Shown here piece after piece: positions 20,300 to 28,224 of a stretch of 64,000 nt of DNA. The stretch is taken from positions 1,063,569-1,127,568 of the forward strand of contig NZ_MSCP01000002.1 in assembly GCF_002954715.1 (NCBI RefSeq). Direction: 5' to 3'. Origin of the DNA: Aliivibrio sifiae. GTDB lineage: Bacteria; Pseudomonadota; Gammaproteobacteria; Enterobacterales; Vibrionaceae. How positions within the stretch are numbered: the stretch's first letter is position 1; each line of letters opens with the position of its first letter. The notes below the pieces were generated by a model. It saw only the letters and a program-made list of their open reading frames with translations, searched no databases and was not told where the DNA came from. Made by a program: the position numbers and the translations under genes.

Positions 20300-20806
20300 C
20301 TACTCAGCCTTTTCTTCTTTATCTGCACCAAGATTTAGCTCTTCAAGTAACTTTTGACGAGCTTCTTCATCTTGAAGTACTGCAGCAATTTTCTTACGAA
20401 ATGCTGGTACGTTTCCTAGTGGGCCTTTCAAGGCAACAAGTGCTTCACGCAGTTCAAGTAAACCATTTAATTCAGGTACACTTTTAGCGATAGCTTCTGG
20501 TGAGAAATCTTTCATGCTGTTAAACGTAAGGTCAACACCAAGTTGAGCACCTTCTTCACCACTTAGTTCATTACTTACGTTTACTTTTACGTTTGGAGAG
20601 TAGCCTTCCAATACATCATTGAAGTTATCTTTATCAATATTGATTGGAGTACGATCTTCAATTGGCGTCTCATCAGCACGAGCAGTAAAGTCACCAACGA
20701 CCATCATACTTAGCGGTAATTCAACATCTTCTTGCACATCGCCTGTCGCAGGGACATAACGTATATTAATTCGCTCTTTAGGAGCAACCGAGCCATCGCG
20801 GGACAT
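20300..20806 (-). CDS. tssB: T6SS sheath small subunit TssB (VipA)
   Basis: 168 residues. The N-terminal RINIRYVPATGDVQEDVELP followed by LSMMVVGDFTAR is the TssB signature, and the C-terminal helix (LREALVALKGPLGNVPAFRK) matches the region ClpV contacts in related proteins. AAGGA precedes the ATG. It is immediately upstream of tssC in the same leftward operon. Confidence 0.97.
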   Translation of the reverse strand: MSRDGSVAPKERINIRYVPATGDVQEDVELPLSMMVVGDFTARADETPIEDRTPINIDKDNFNDVLEGYSPNVKVNVSNELSGEEGAQLGVDLTFNSMKDFSPEAIAKSVPELNGLLELREALVALKGPLGNVPAFRKKIAAVLQDEEARQKLLEELNLGADKEEKAE

Positions 20807-20829
20807 AATTCTTCCTTATTTTCGTCTAT

Positions 20830-22371
20830 TTATTTGTTATTAATGGTTAGCCATTGTTGGTATTTTTCAGGAATCAAATCCTTAGATGGATACATTTCCG
20901 TCATTGTTTTCTCAACCAACGTATCAAGCTGATTACATAAATGAGGCTCCCAACTCATTAAATTTATTTCTTCTCTTACCGCCCATATTTTTTCAATATA
21001 AGGTAAGCACAAAGGAAGCAAGCCTACGAGGTGGTACGCTTTTATTAATTTCAATTGCAACATAAACTGCCCACGTCCAGACGTATCGGTCGTTAAACTT
21101 TGAGCAATGGTGGAAACATAATCACCTAATGTCGCTAAGGTAATATCACCTTCAGATAAGGTTTCCTCATCTGTTAATTCAAAAGGCATTGGCACCAACG
21201 CCGCGGGGGTAATCGCAGTGCGTGATGCCAGCCATTTTAGGGTTGCTTCGTCAGCAAAAGGCACTGAATTGGCAAACATTAGTTCTTCAACACCGTTTAA
21301 TTCTTGAGTAAATAATACGGTTTCTTGTTTAACAGCTTCAGCCGCAGACTCATGACCTAGATTGTTCAACATCTGATACATAAGATGATGACCACTTAAC
21401 CAAAAAGGTGCATCAGTCAACGTTTTTTCAAGACGTTTAATCACTTCAGGATCGGTTTCTTGCTTTGCTTTTTCTTTATATTCGGAAAGCTGATCTTGTG
21501 ATACTGCTAGGCTTATCGGTGTTTTTTTCTCATTATCGTGCGGAGGTAATTCATCCACATCACACCAGGTAGAATGACGATGTAAACGATAAGCCAAAGA
21601 AGCCCCAATATTAGAATGAAGCATAAACTCAGCAACTTTTTTTAGCGTTCTTTTTGATGCACTAGGACTTGAAAAATCTGTATCAATATCGACTTCTTGT
21701 CTCATCGATTCTTGTCTTTTCATTGGTGTTGGAGTCACCGCTTTAGGTACTTGTTCAATAACCGTCTCAACCACATCTGGTTGCTTCACGTCTTGAACAA
21801 AAGCCGTTACGGCTCCTTCTCCTGTTTGTGGTAAACGCTCCATAATGGCGTTAACCGCAGAACGAACAACAAAGAACTCTACATCTGAGTCTGAAAATGC
21901 ATCTTTATATTTATCATCAATCTCAGAAATTAAGGTTAAACACACCGACCCTTGCTCCCACGACACTGCCGCAGTATTTAATTTTGGTAATACGCTTTCA
22001 ATTTGAGAAATAAACCATTCTATTGCACCGTCTCTTGCGCGTTTTCGTCGTGGATATAATCCATCACTAAACGTCGTTAAACTTTGTAAAAGTAACGAGA
22101 GTCCGGTTTCAAACCCGTCAAACCCTTCTCTTTCGATCAACGCTCGAGTTAAGTAACAAATGGCTTTTAAATCTTTACTATAAGTGGTTAATACTTCAGT
22201 TGCGTTCGCTTCAACAATTTTCCAATCAACCGTTTCACCAAACAATGAACCAAACTTTTTGATCTCAAATTCCATTAGCTCATAACAGAATTCATATTTC
22301 GCTTCTTCACCAGAGGGAGACGTTTCATTGATCGGTTTTAAAAGTGTCTCAATATCAAAATTCATTGCCAT
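20830..22371 (-). CDS. tssA: T6SS cap/assembly protein TssA (VasJ)
   Basis: 513 residues. Residues ~8-130 form the ImpA_N domain (LLKPINETSPSGEEAKYEF then DGLYPRRKRARDGAIEWF). A middle helical linker follows, then a C-terminal VasJ-type domain (~260-510). TssA primes assembly of the tube and sheath at the baseplate and stays at the distal end. There is no transmembrane segment, unlike the second ImpA_N protein at 10294-11583. The start overlaps the kinase stop as TAATG; a second ATG lies two codons in. Confidence 0.93.
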   Translation of the reverse strand: MAMNFDIETLLKPINETSPSGEEAKYEFCYELMEFEIKKFGSLFGETVDWKIVEANATEVLTTYSKDLKAICYLTRALIEREGFDGFETGLSLLLQSLTTFSDGLYPRRKRARDGAIEWFISQIESVLPKLNTAAVSWEQGSVCLTLISEIDDKYKDAFSDSDVEFFVVRSAVNAIMERLPQTGEGAVTAFVQDVKQPDVVETVIEQVPKAVTPTPMKRQESMRQEVDIDTDFSSPSASKRTLKKVAEFMLHSNIGASLAYRLHRHSTWCDVDELPPHDNEKKTPISLAVSQDQLSEYKEKAKQETDPEVIKRLEKTLTDAPFWLSGHHLMYQMLNNLGHESAAEAVKQETVLFTQELNGVEELMFANSVPFADEATLKWLASRTAITPAALVPMPFELTDEETLSEGDITLATLGDYVSTIAQSLTTDTSGRGQFMLQLKLIKAYHLVGLLPLCLPYIEKIWAVREEINLMSWEPHLCNQLDTLVEKTMTEMYPSKDLIPEKYQQWLTINNK

Positions 22372-24338
22372 TAGAGTGTTACCTGTTTTTGATAAGCATT
22401 TAAGGCTTTCTCTATCGCAAGTGCACCTTCAGCGGGAACATCTTGCTGAAAGCTTTGTTCAAGCGACTCTCTTGCTAGATTTTTTAATAACAGTGACACT
22501 TCTTTGAAGCGAGATGGCGCGTTTTCATGCAAGTCTGATAATGCAGTATTAAGCTTATCGCTTTTAAACATTAGCTCACCGGTCACCGTACCAAAGAGCA
22601 CGTACTCACTGCGTTCAATTATTAATTCTGTTTTTTTAGACGTCAGTTCTACAGTGTCGCCAAAAAGCGTGATGGTTTGATTTATTTCATCAATTGCTTT
22701 TGAATAAAAATGATTTTCAGCGTTTTTATTTACGGACTCGAACACTTTATTTAGAATTTCTTTCGGAAGTACATAAGCATAAAAATAAGATTCAGCCTGT
22801 GTTTTCATCCATTCAGTGCGTAGATATTTTTCAACATCTTTTGAGTCCCCAGACATCATAATATCAGCCAAAGCTTGATCTTCTTTGCCCAGTGAATATG
22901 TGTATTTCTGACGCTCTAACATTAAGTTATTCAATCCTTTCATTAACTTACTTAAACGTCGATTCACAGAAGATGAGATAACAGCATTGCGGTTAAGATG
23001 GTCATTCAGAGCGACCATGTCTTTTCTTATCGAACTAAGCTCTTGTCTTTGACGCTCTTCACTTTCACGTCGCTTCATCAAATTGTCTTTTTCTTTGTTA
23101 TACCAAAACTCAATTTGATTATTTTTAACATCAACAGCCTCTCTATAAGGTGCTAATGCTAATAAATCGGCTTCATTATCATCTAGTGCAGTTGTGATTT
23201 CCCATGGCGGCTTTGTTAAGAAGGCTGCCATCTGTGCCGGTTTTATTTTTGATGTTCCAATCACTGGTGCAGTTTGTGGCAGTAGATAACTAGATAGCAT
23301 TGCGCCAGTAATAACGAGAACACTTGCAATCAGCGCCACTTCTAAATACTTAAACATGCCGAGACGTAAAGGCTCAAAACTGTTTTCTTTTCGTAATACC
23401 AAATCTGCATTGCGTAATCGTGTAAAAATTGGCGCATGATTACTGGTACGCATGGCATCAATATCAATTTTTGCTAATGCTTGAGCAAAGGCAATGGGTG
23501 TTAACTTATGGCCTCGCGGCTTTTTTACAATCAAGCGCAGCAATAACCACACTGACTTTGGAATTTGGTACGGTCTTTTTCGTTGCGTGAGAATTGCTTT
23601 CCAATCAGAGTTTTCTGTATACCCAATAAATAAGCAACACGTCAGTATTGCCATTGAATAAACATCGTCTTGAGGATCGGACTTTCCTGTTTCTAAAAAT
23701 AATGGGGACGCATAAGATAAGCTTGCTTCAGAATATTCTTTACCTTCTCCTGAATATTGGGCTGCACCGAAATCAATAAGCTTAATACCATCATCTTCAC
23801 ACACAATAATATTAGAAGGTTTAATATCTAAATGGCATACACCCTTGGTATGCATATATTCCAATGCACCCGCTAATTGGTATATTAACCAGGCAACATG
23901 GTCATGACGAAAGCCTTTATTATTATGTCGAGAGAGTTTCTCAGATAAAGATTCACCTTTAATCCATTTATACATAAAATAAGGGCGATCGAATTCATTC
24001 CCTAGTTTAATAAATTCAGCAGTGCTTGGATGTTGTGATACTTCAAGGTGTGTTGCTTCTGCGATAAACATTGAACGAGCGTACTCTGGCGCGTTTTCAT
24101 TCAATACCTTACAGCAGATCTGTTTCTCTGGTTCACCCTTTTTTGCTAGGTGATACAGCGTCGTTTTAGTATTCTTAGATTCTATAGTATCTAATACATC
24201 GAATTGCGAAAATAATACGTGCTCTAGCCTTGGCTTATTTTTTTCAGCCAATGATTGCTCATATTTTTTCTTTTTTTCGATCGCTTTTACAACTAACTGG
24301 TTAATAAATTCGTTAGCTGATCCCTGCTGTTTAGACAC
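22371..24338 (-). CDS. T6SS-associated membrane Ser/Thr protein kinase (PpkA-like)
   Basis: 655 residues. Residues ~40-300 are a eukaryotic-type kinase domain: probable ATP-binding K77 (CCKVL), catalytic loop HLDIKPSN (169-176), and DFG (189-191). One transmembrane helix lies at ~332-352 (LEVALIASVLVITGAMLSSYLL), then a 300-residue, mostly helical extracytoplasmic region with coiled-coil character around 420-460. The glycine-rich loop is degenerate (IESKNTKTTLY has no glycines) and the loop is HLD rather than HRD. It may therefore be a weak or atypical kinase. PpkA-type kinases control T6SS firing by phosphorylating Fha or related targets; neither an Fha gene nor the usual PppA phosphatase gene is in the window. 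GTG start. First gene of the leftward run ending at tssG. Confidence 0.85.
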   Translation of the reverse strand: MSKQQGSANEFINQLVVKAIEKKKKYEQSLAEKNKPRLEHVLFSQFDVLDTIESKNTKTTLYHLAKKGEPEKQICCKVLNENAPEYARSMFIAEATHLEVSQHPSTAEFIKLGNEFDRPYFMYKWIKGESLSEKLSRHNNKGFRHDHVAWLIYQLAGALEYMHTKGVCHLDIKPSNIIVCEDDGIKLIDFGAAQYSGEGKEYSEASLSYASPLFLETGKSDPQDDVYSMAILTCCLFIGYTENSDWKAILTQRKRPYQIPKSVWLLLRLIVKKPRGHKLTPIAFAQALAKIDIDAMRTSNHAPIFTRLRNADLVLRKENSFEPLRLGMFKYLEVALIASVLVITGAMLSSYLLPQTAPVIGTSKIKPAQMAAFLTKPPWEITTALDDNEADLLALAPYREAVDVKNNQIEFWYNKEKDNLMKRRESEERQRQELSSIRKDMVALNDHLNRNAVISSSVNRRLSKLMKGLNNLMLERQKYTYSLGKEDQALADIMMSGDSKDVEKYLRTEWMKTQAESYFYAYVLPKEILNKVFESVNKNAENHFYSKAIDEINQTITLFGDTVELTSKKTELIIERSEYVLFGTVTGELMFKSDKLNTALSDLHENAPSRFKEVSLLLKNLARESLEQSFQQDVPAEGALAIEKALNAYQKQVTL

Positions 24339-24379
24339 TTATTATACTCTTTATACCAAACCGAATTAATGAGGCTTGA

Positions 24380-24408
24380 TTTTAATGAGTTAGTGTATGG
24401 TTTTTCAA
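24380..24408 (-). promoter_or_regulatory. Candidate sigma-70 promoter for the kinase-tssABCEFG run
   Basis: Reading leftwards, TTGAAA (24403-24408) and TTAAAA (24380-24385) are separated by 17 bp, ~40 bp before the GTG start of the kinase gene. The -35 is good and the -10 poor. The 155-bp gap before this operon makes a promoter here likely; the exact one is a guess. Confidence 0.3.
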
Positions 24409-24493
24409 TGCTGTAAAACAAAACGAACACTATCTCTAGCCTTTTAGTTAAAGTGCCTAGAAATATAGAAAAAACGCCACCACATAAATATTA

Positions 24494-25435
24494 TTATTTT
24501 ATCGGTTTGAATATTAATAACGAACGAGTATTAAATTGATCGAACAGAAATAAACTAGCAAGAGTCTCATTGTCATGAAGATAATTCATTGATGCTATTG
24601 TTGCGATGCCAGAGGCTCCACCTAATGTTCCCCAATATTCATTGGTTAAATTTATTTCCTGCGCATTTGGCAATGCTTCACTTCTTGCTCCAATAGCAAA
24701 CCCATAATCTTCAACATGAGCACGTTGGTTTGTCATATCACTATACACAACACCTAGGTTAGAGTGTGATTTACACGCTTGTCTAATTAGACGAGAACAC
24801 CCTCTTCGATCTTCTGATGCTTTATCAAATCCCATATACATAAGTTGGGATTGAGGCGCTATCTTTAATGTATCTATGACATTACGTTTTGTTAATACCA
24901 TCCCTGCTGCCCCTTCACTTGGGATCATACCCCACGGATTTTTCGCACTCATAACCTGTCTATTTTCAATTAAGATCTCTATCTCGCTGAGTGGACTATC
25001 AACAGCGATACATAGGACAGCATCTGGCTCATCTAAACTTTGTAAACATTCAGCCATAAATAAATTGCCTTGATGTTTACTTATAGTGATATTAGATAAA
25101 TACGCACTGTATTCGCTCTCACTCAACCAGTCTCGAATATCGTGACGAGAAAGCGAAGCTGGAATAGAAAGCAGTAATGGTAATGGCTTTAATGAAATGT
25201 GTAATCGTTCTAATACCGGAACCAATACTTCAATGAGCAATTGCTTTGTTTTTTCAAATAAGTCATCCGCTTTTATATAATCAAGTTCAGCAATGGTGTA
25301 TTTATCACCATCATTTTCATAGGTTGAAAAACGATCAATATCGGCTTTAGCAACGGCAATGGCAAGTTCTACATTCATGCCCGTCGATGTGGCGATTTCA
25401 CTATCAAGAACAAATTGTCCATACCGTTGATTCAT
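24494..25435 (-). CDS. Ketosynthase-fold (thiolase-like) T6SS accessory protein, probably inactive
   Basis: 313 residues. PSEGAAGMVLTKR (172-184) and GTLGGASGIATI (269-280) resemble the GEGAGALVLE and GHTLGAAGAIEAI motifs of beta-ketoacyl synthases. The catalytic residues seem missing: no Cys-centred nucleophile elbow is visible, and the His of the GHT motif is replaced (YWGTLGG). Proteins of this kind occur next to DUF2169 genes in T6SS clusters, but no biochemical role is established that I know of. It overlaps the DUF2169 stop as ATGA, so the two are translationally coupled and may act together. Last gene of the hcp-vgrG run. Confidence 0.7.
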   Translation of the reverse strand: MNQRYGQFVLDSEIATSTGMNVELAIAVAKADIDRFSTYENDGDKYTIAELDYIKADDLFEKTKQLLIEVLVPVLERLHISLKPLPLLLSIPASLSRHDIRDWLSESEYSAYLSNITISKHQGNLFMAECLQSLDEPDAVLCIAVDSPLSEIEILIENRQVMSAKNPWGMIPSEGAAGMVLTKRNVIDTLKIAPQSQLMYMGFDKASEDRRGCSRLIRQACKSHSNLGVVYSDMTNQRAHVEDYGFAIGARSEALPNAQEINLTNEYWGTLGGASGIATIASMNYLHDNETLASLFLFDQFNTRSLLIFKPIK

Positions 25436-26412
25436 GATGACACTTCCTCTAGACGAGATGATGTAAGTAAATGTTCACGATCCTGACAATGAAAAGAGGC
25501 GGTATAAATCACTTCTACTCGTTTTTTATTCGCATCAATCCAAACAGTGTATATAGGCATTAGCGAGATCTCTTCTTTATCTTGAAAGGTGACTGTCGCT
25601 TGATATTTCTCTGTAGGAATTCGAAATGACAAGGCATCATCATGACAAAACCCACTCACCATTAAACGTTCTCCGCCAATAAGATAGCCTTTACATTGCT
25701 GATCGCTAGGTGCCGATTGATAGAATCGGTCATCAAAGTCAATTGGCCACAAAGGACGACGTTCTTCCTGCCATCTCTCATCAAATGTTCCTGCCCATCG
25801 ACTTCGCTCAGAGAAAAAAGGAGGTAAAGGTCCAAAGCCTGCGACTTGAACTTTATTACTATTTGCTTGCCAATTTTGCCCCACATAAAATACAGAAGGC
25901 ACTTTCATACTGGCCAGTTCTTCATTCGTATCGGCAATGCCTGAACCAAGACGGTTTCTCTCATCCCCTCCGATAGCGTGGGTATAATCAATGTCTCGTT
26001 CAATGAAGGGTTTTGCTGACGAAACCGTTAAACTGCCACTGTGATCTATCCATTGACGCTCACCAATAATAGTTAATGATTTATCTATATGTTCATCAAT
26101 TAACAGACGGCAAGTATGGCTATTCATCGGCTTTTTTGCGTATGTTTTTGCTTTTCCATACACCAACACATCGGTATTTTTTTTATGTATTGGGAAGTCA
26201 TGGTCTGAAATCATGGCAGAAAAACCAGCGTCACCAGTGTAGATAGGGTCATCATTGATAATGGCTGGTGTCTCTTCTTCTACCCAGCGTCCTTCTAACC
26301 AAACCCATGCTCTTTTCATACTTAATACCCACACCTCATGGCCTTGACGGTCACGTTGGAATCGGCCTTTTAAAGCGTATGAGTCATGTTGCTCAATATC
26401 CCAAAGCTGCAT
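25432..26412 (-). CDS. DUF2169-family T6SS effector chaperone/adaptor
   Basis: 326 residues; the all-beta pattern with KGRFQRDRQGHEVWVLSMKRAW, DFPIHKKNTDVLVYGKA and FGPLPPFFSERSRWAGTFDERW fits DUF2169. A DUF2169 protein of Pseudomonas aeruginosa (TecT) is a chaperone for a PAAR effector, and the domain is generally found beside vgrG. Here it lies between vgrG and the kinase, with GAGGAAAAC just before the ATG and a 20-bp overlap with the preceding gene. No PAAR or pentapeptide effector partner is in this window, so its client is unknown. Confidence 0.82.
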   Translation of the reverse strand: MQLWDIEQHDSYALKGRFQRDRQGHEVWVLSMKRAWVWLEGRWVEEETPAIINDDPIYTGDAGFSAMISDHDFPIHKKNTDVLVYGKAKTYAKKPMNSHTCRLLIDEHIDKSLTIIGERQWIDHSGSLTVSSAKPFIERDIDYTHAIGGDERNRLGSGIADTNEELASMKVPSVFYVGQNWQANSNKVQVAGFGPLPPFFSERSRWAGTFDERWQEERRPLWPIDFDDRFYQSAPSDQQCKGYLIGGERLMVSGFCHDDALSFRIPTEKYQATVTFQDKEEISLMPIYTVWIDANKKRVEVIYTASFHCQDREHLLTSSRLEEVSS

Positions 26413-27712
26413 GTTTTCCTCTCAGATTAAAACGTTCTCGGACGAGATCAATATGACTAATATTATCGAGTAAACGTGATTGTTGCTGAATGCTTAATTG
26501 TGGATGCCAATGAAAATGGACACGACTTAATATACATACTTCACGCCATAACCAAGTTCGAAAATTCGCACTTATCTCTGGGCTTTTTAAGGCCTCGATT
26601 GACGAATCAAAAGATAAACGTTGACCCAATCTTAATGGATAATGACTGTCATGTTTTTCTTCATAAACCCATTGATTTAACAACGACAATGCATAATCCC
26701 AATCCATGCTACTTCCGATCGCTGATGGCAATAATGGCAAGCGCTCGCCATATACCGTAAACAATGCCTCACACCACTGCATACCTTCAATATCATCAAG
26801 TGAATTCATATAAGAGACAATATCAGCGACTAACGCGGTTTCACCAGACAGCATAAGATGAAATGGCGCATGAACATGCTGAATATCAAATTCACTAAAT
26901 TCTTTTAAATTCAACAAGATTGAATAAGTAGCAATCTCTTCCGATGGTAATGAATCCGGTGAATATTGTTGGCGAAACCAAGTCGCTCTATCCTCTTTTA
27001 GCACTAATTGCTCAAATAAAGTAAGATCATAAGATCGCCCTTCATCTAACCATTCGATGCTGCTATCTACATTAGACAGTGCAAGTTGGGAGTGTAAATA
27101 AGCTTCAGGAAGAAATGACATTGATAACCAGTGCTTAATTAAAGACACGCTCACACGTTGTCTCAATACTAAACAACGAACATAATGTTCACTTGCTTTG
27201 GATTTTCCTTCCACCAACCTTGCTAATATTTTATCTAAACCAGACGTATTTGAACGAAGTAGCAATCCCATGCTTAAGCTACCATCAAGATCATCAATGA
27301 TAGAAAGCCCTATCAAGGTCGTTCTTTTGTCTTCTTGTGTAAGTGATTCATCCAAACATAACCACGCCAATACTTCGGGAAACTCATCATAGATGCAATA
27401 TACAAACGCAGGAGAGATACGGTGCAAGGCAACAAAAACAGATAAAAAAGACGCTAGTTGTGTTTGTAGTAGCGATAAATAATCAACATTTAAAGAAGGG
27501 TATCCTTGTTGATGAAAACGGTATTGCTGTTTAATGCAAAACGACATGCTTTCAGCCGCTAAAATGGCTTTATTTTGTAAAAACTCAATCTTAGCGGTTG
27601 AAAAATCACTTAATGCTTCTTGAGATTGTTGGATAATCGCATAGGCTGCAGCTTTATCCATATCAGATAAGGCATTTTTTACATCTTCAACTAAATAACG
27701 ATATTGATTCAT
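26393..27712 (-). CDS. Helical-repeat T6SS-associated protein of unknown function
   Basis: 439 residues, soluble, rich in Leu and helix-forming residues, and without signal or membrane segments. It looks like a HEAT-type helical-repeat scaffold. It resembles the TIGR02270-type conserved proteins found in DUF2169-containing T6SS clusters, but I cannot confirm the family. It sits 8 bp after the DUF6484-like gene and overlaps DUF2169 by 20 bp, so it belongs to the hcp-vgrG operon and probably helps load a cargo on VgrG; that role is inferred. Confidence 0.65.
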   Translation of the reverse strand: MNQYRYLVEDVKNALSDMDKAAAYAIIQQSQEALSDFSTAKIEFLQNKAILAAESMSFCIKQQYRFHQQGYPSLNVDYLSLLQTQLASFLSVFVALHRISPAFVYCIYDEFPEVLAWLCLDESLTQEDKRTTLIGLSIIDDLDGSLSMGLLLRSNTSGLDKILARLVEGKSKASEHYVRCLVLRQRVSVSLIKHWLSMSFLPEAYLHSQLALSNVDSSIEWLDEGRSYDLTLFEQLVLKEDRATWFRQQYSPDSLPSEEIATYSILLNLKEFSEFDIQHVHAPFHLMLSGETALVADIVSYMNSLDDIEGMQWCEALFTVYGERLPLLPSAIGSSMDWDYALSLLNQWVYEEKHDSHYPLRLGQRLSFDSSIEALKSPEISANFRTWLWREVCILSRVHFHWHPQLSIQQQSRLLDNISHIDLVRERFNLRGKHAALGY

Positions 27713-27720
27713 ACATCACT

Positions 27721-28224
27721 CTAATTAATTGCGATCGTTGAGCCTTGAATTTTTTGGGCCTTCTCTGCTTGCGAAGTAATGTATTTCGCATTAGTAGTTA
27801 CTCGCCCATCCCGACCGCTGTATCTGGTTTTTGTCTCACCGCTTTTAAGAATTAATTCATCTTCGGTTTCAATGATTAAAGATTTAGCTCTTAAAATCAT
27901 CGGCTGATCATCATCTAATAATGAGAAAAAAATGTCTGTAAGCACAGGAAGAGAAAGATCACCATTAAGAAATTCAATACGACACGTCAAGCCACTTTCA
28001 ATTGCTGTTTCTAATTCAGACTTTCTAAATTGTCGTCCTATTTTGGCAAGAACGGAGGTACCTAGGGCCAGACCATCAAATTCAACATAAAGACGATCAC
28101 CTAATGCTGGGTGCAAAGAAATGACTTTACCAAAACGAGGAACGCAAGCTGATGATTCAGCTTGCGAAGTGTTGTCTAGAATGTCAGTAACTTCGATAGA
28201 GTTAGTTAACTGCAACCTTACCAC
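27721..28224 (-). CDS. Probable DUF6484 protein downstream of vgrG
   Basis: 167 residues. The N-terminal half is beta-rich (RFGKVISLHPALGDRLYVEF, with GTSVLAKIGRQF), and the C-terminal half has ETEDELILKSGETKTRY, which fits the DUF6484 proteins seen next to vgrG in T6SS loci; the assignment is from memory. The GTG at 28224 overlaps the vgrG end by 23 bp; a TTG at 28215 with AAGGTGG in front is an alternative start. A role as VgrG accessory or spike connector is inferred from context. Confidence 0.65.
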   Translation of the reverse strand: MVRLQLTNSIEVTDILDNTSQAESSACVPRFGKVISLHPALGDRLYVEFDGLALGTSVLAKIGRQFRKSELETAIESGLTCRIEFLNGDLSLPVLTDIFFSLLDDDQPMILRAKSLIIETEDELILKSGETKTRYSGRDGRVTTNAKYITSQAEKAQKIQGSTIAIN

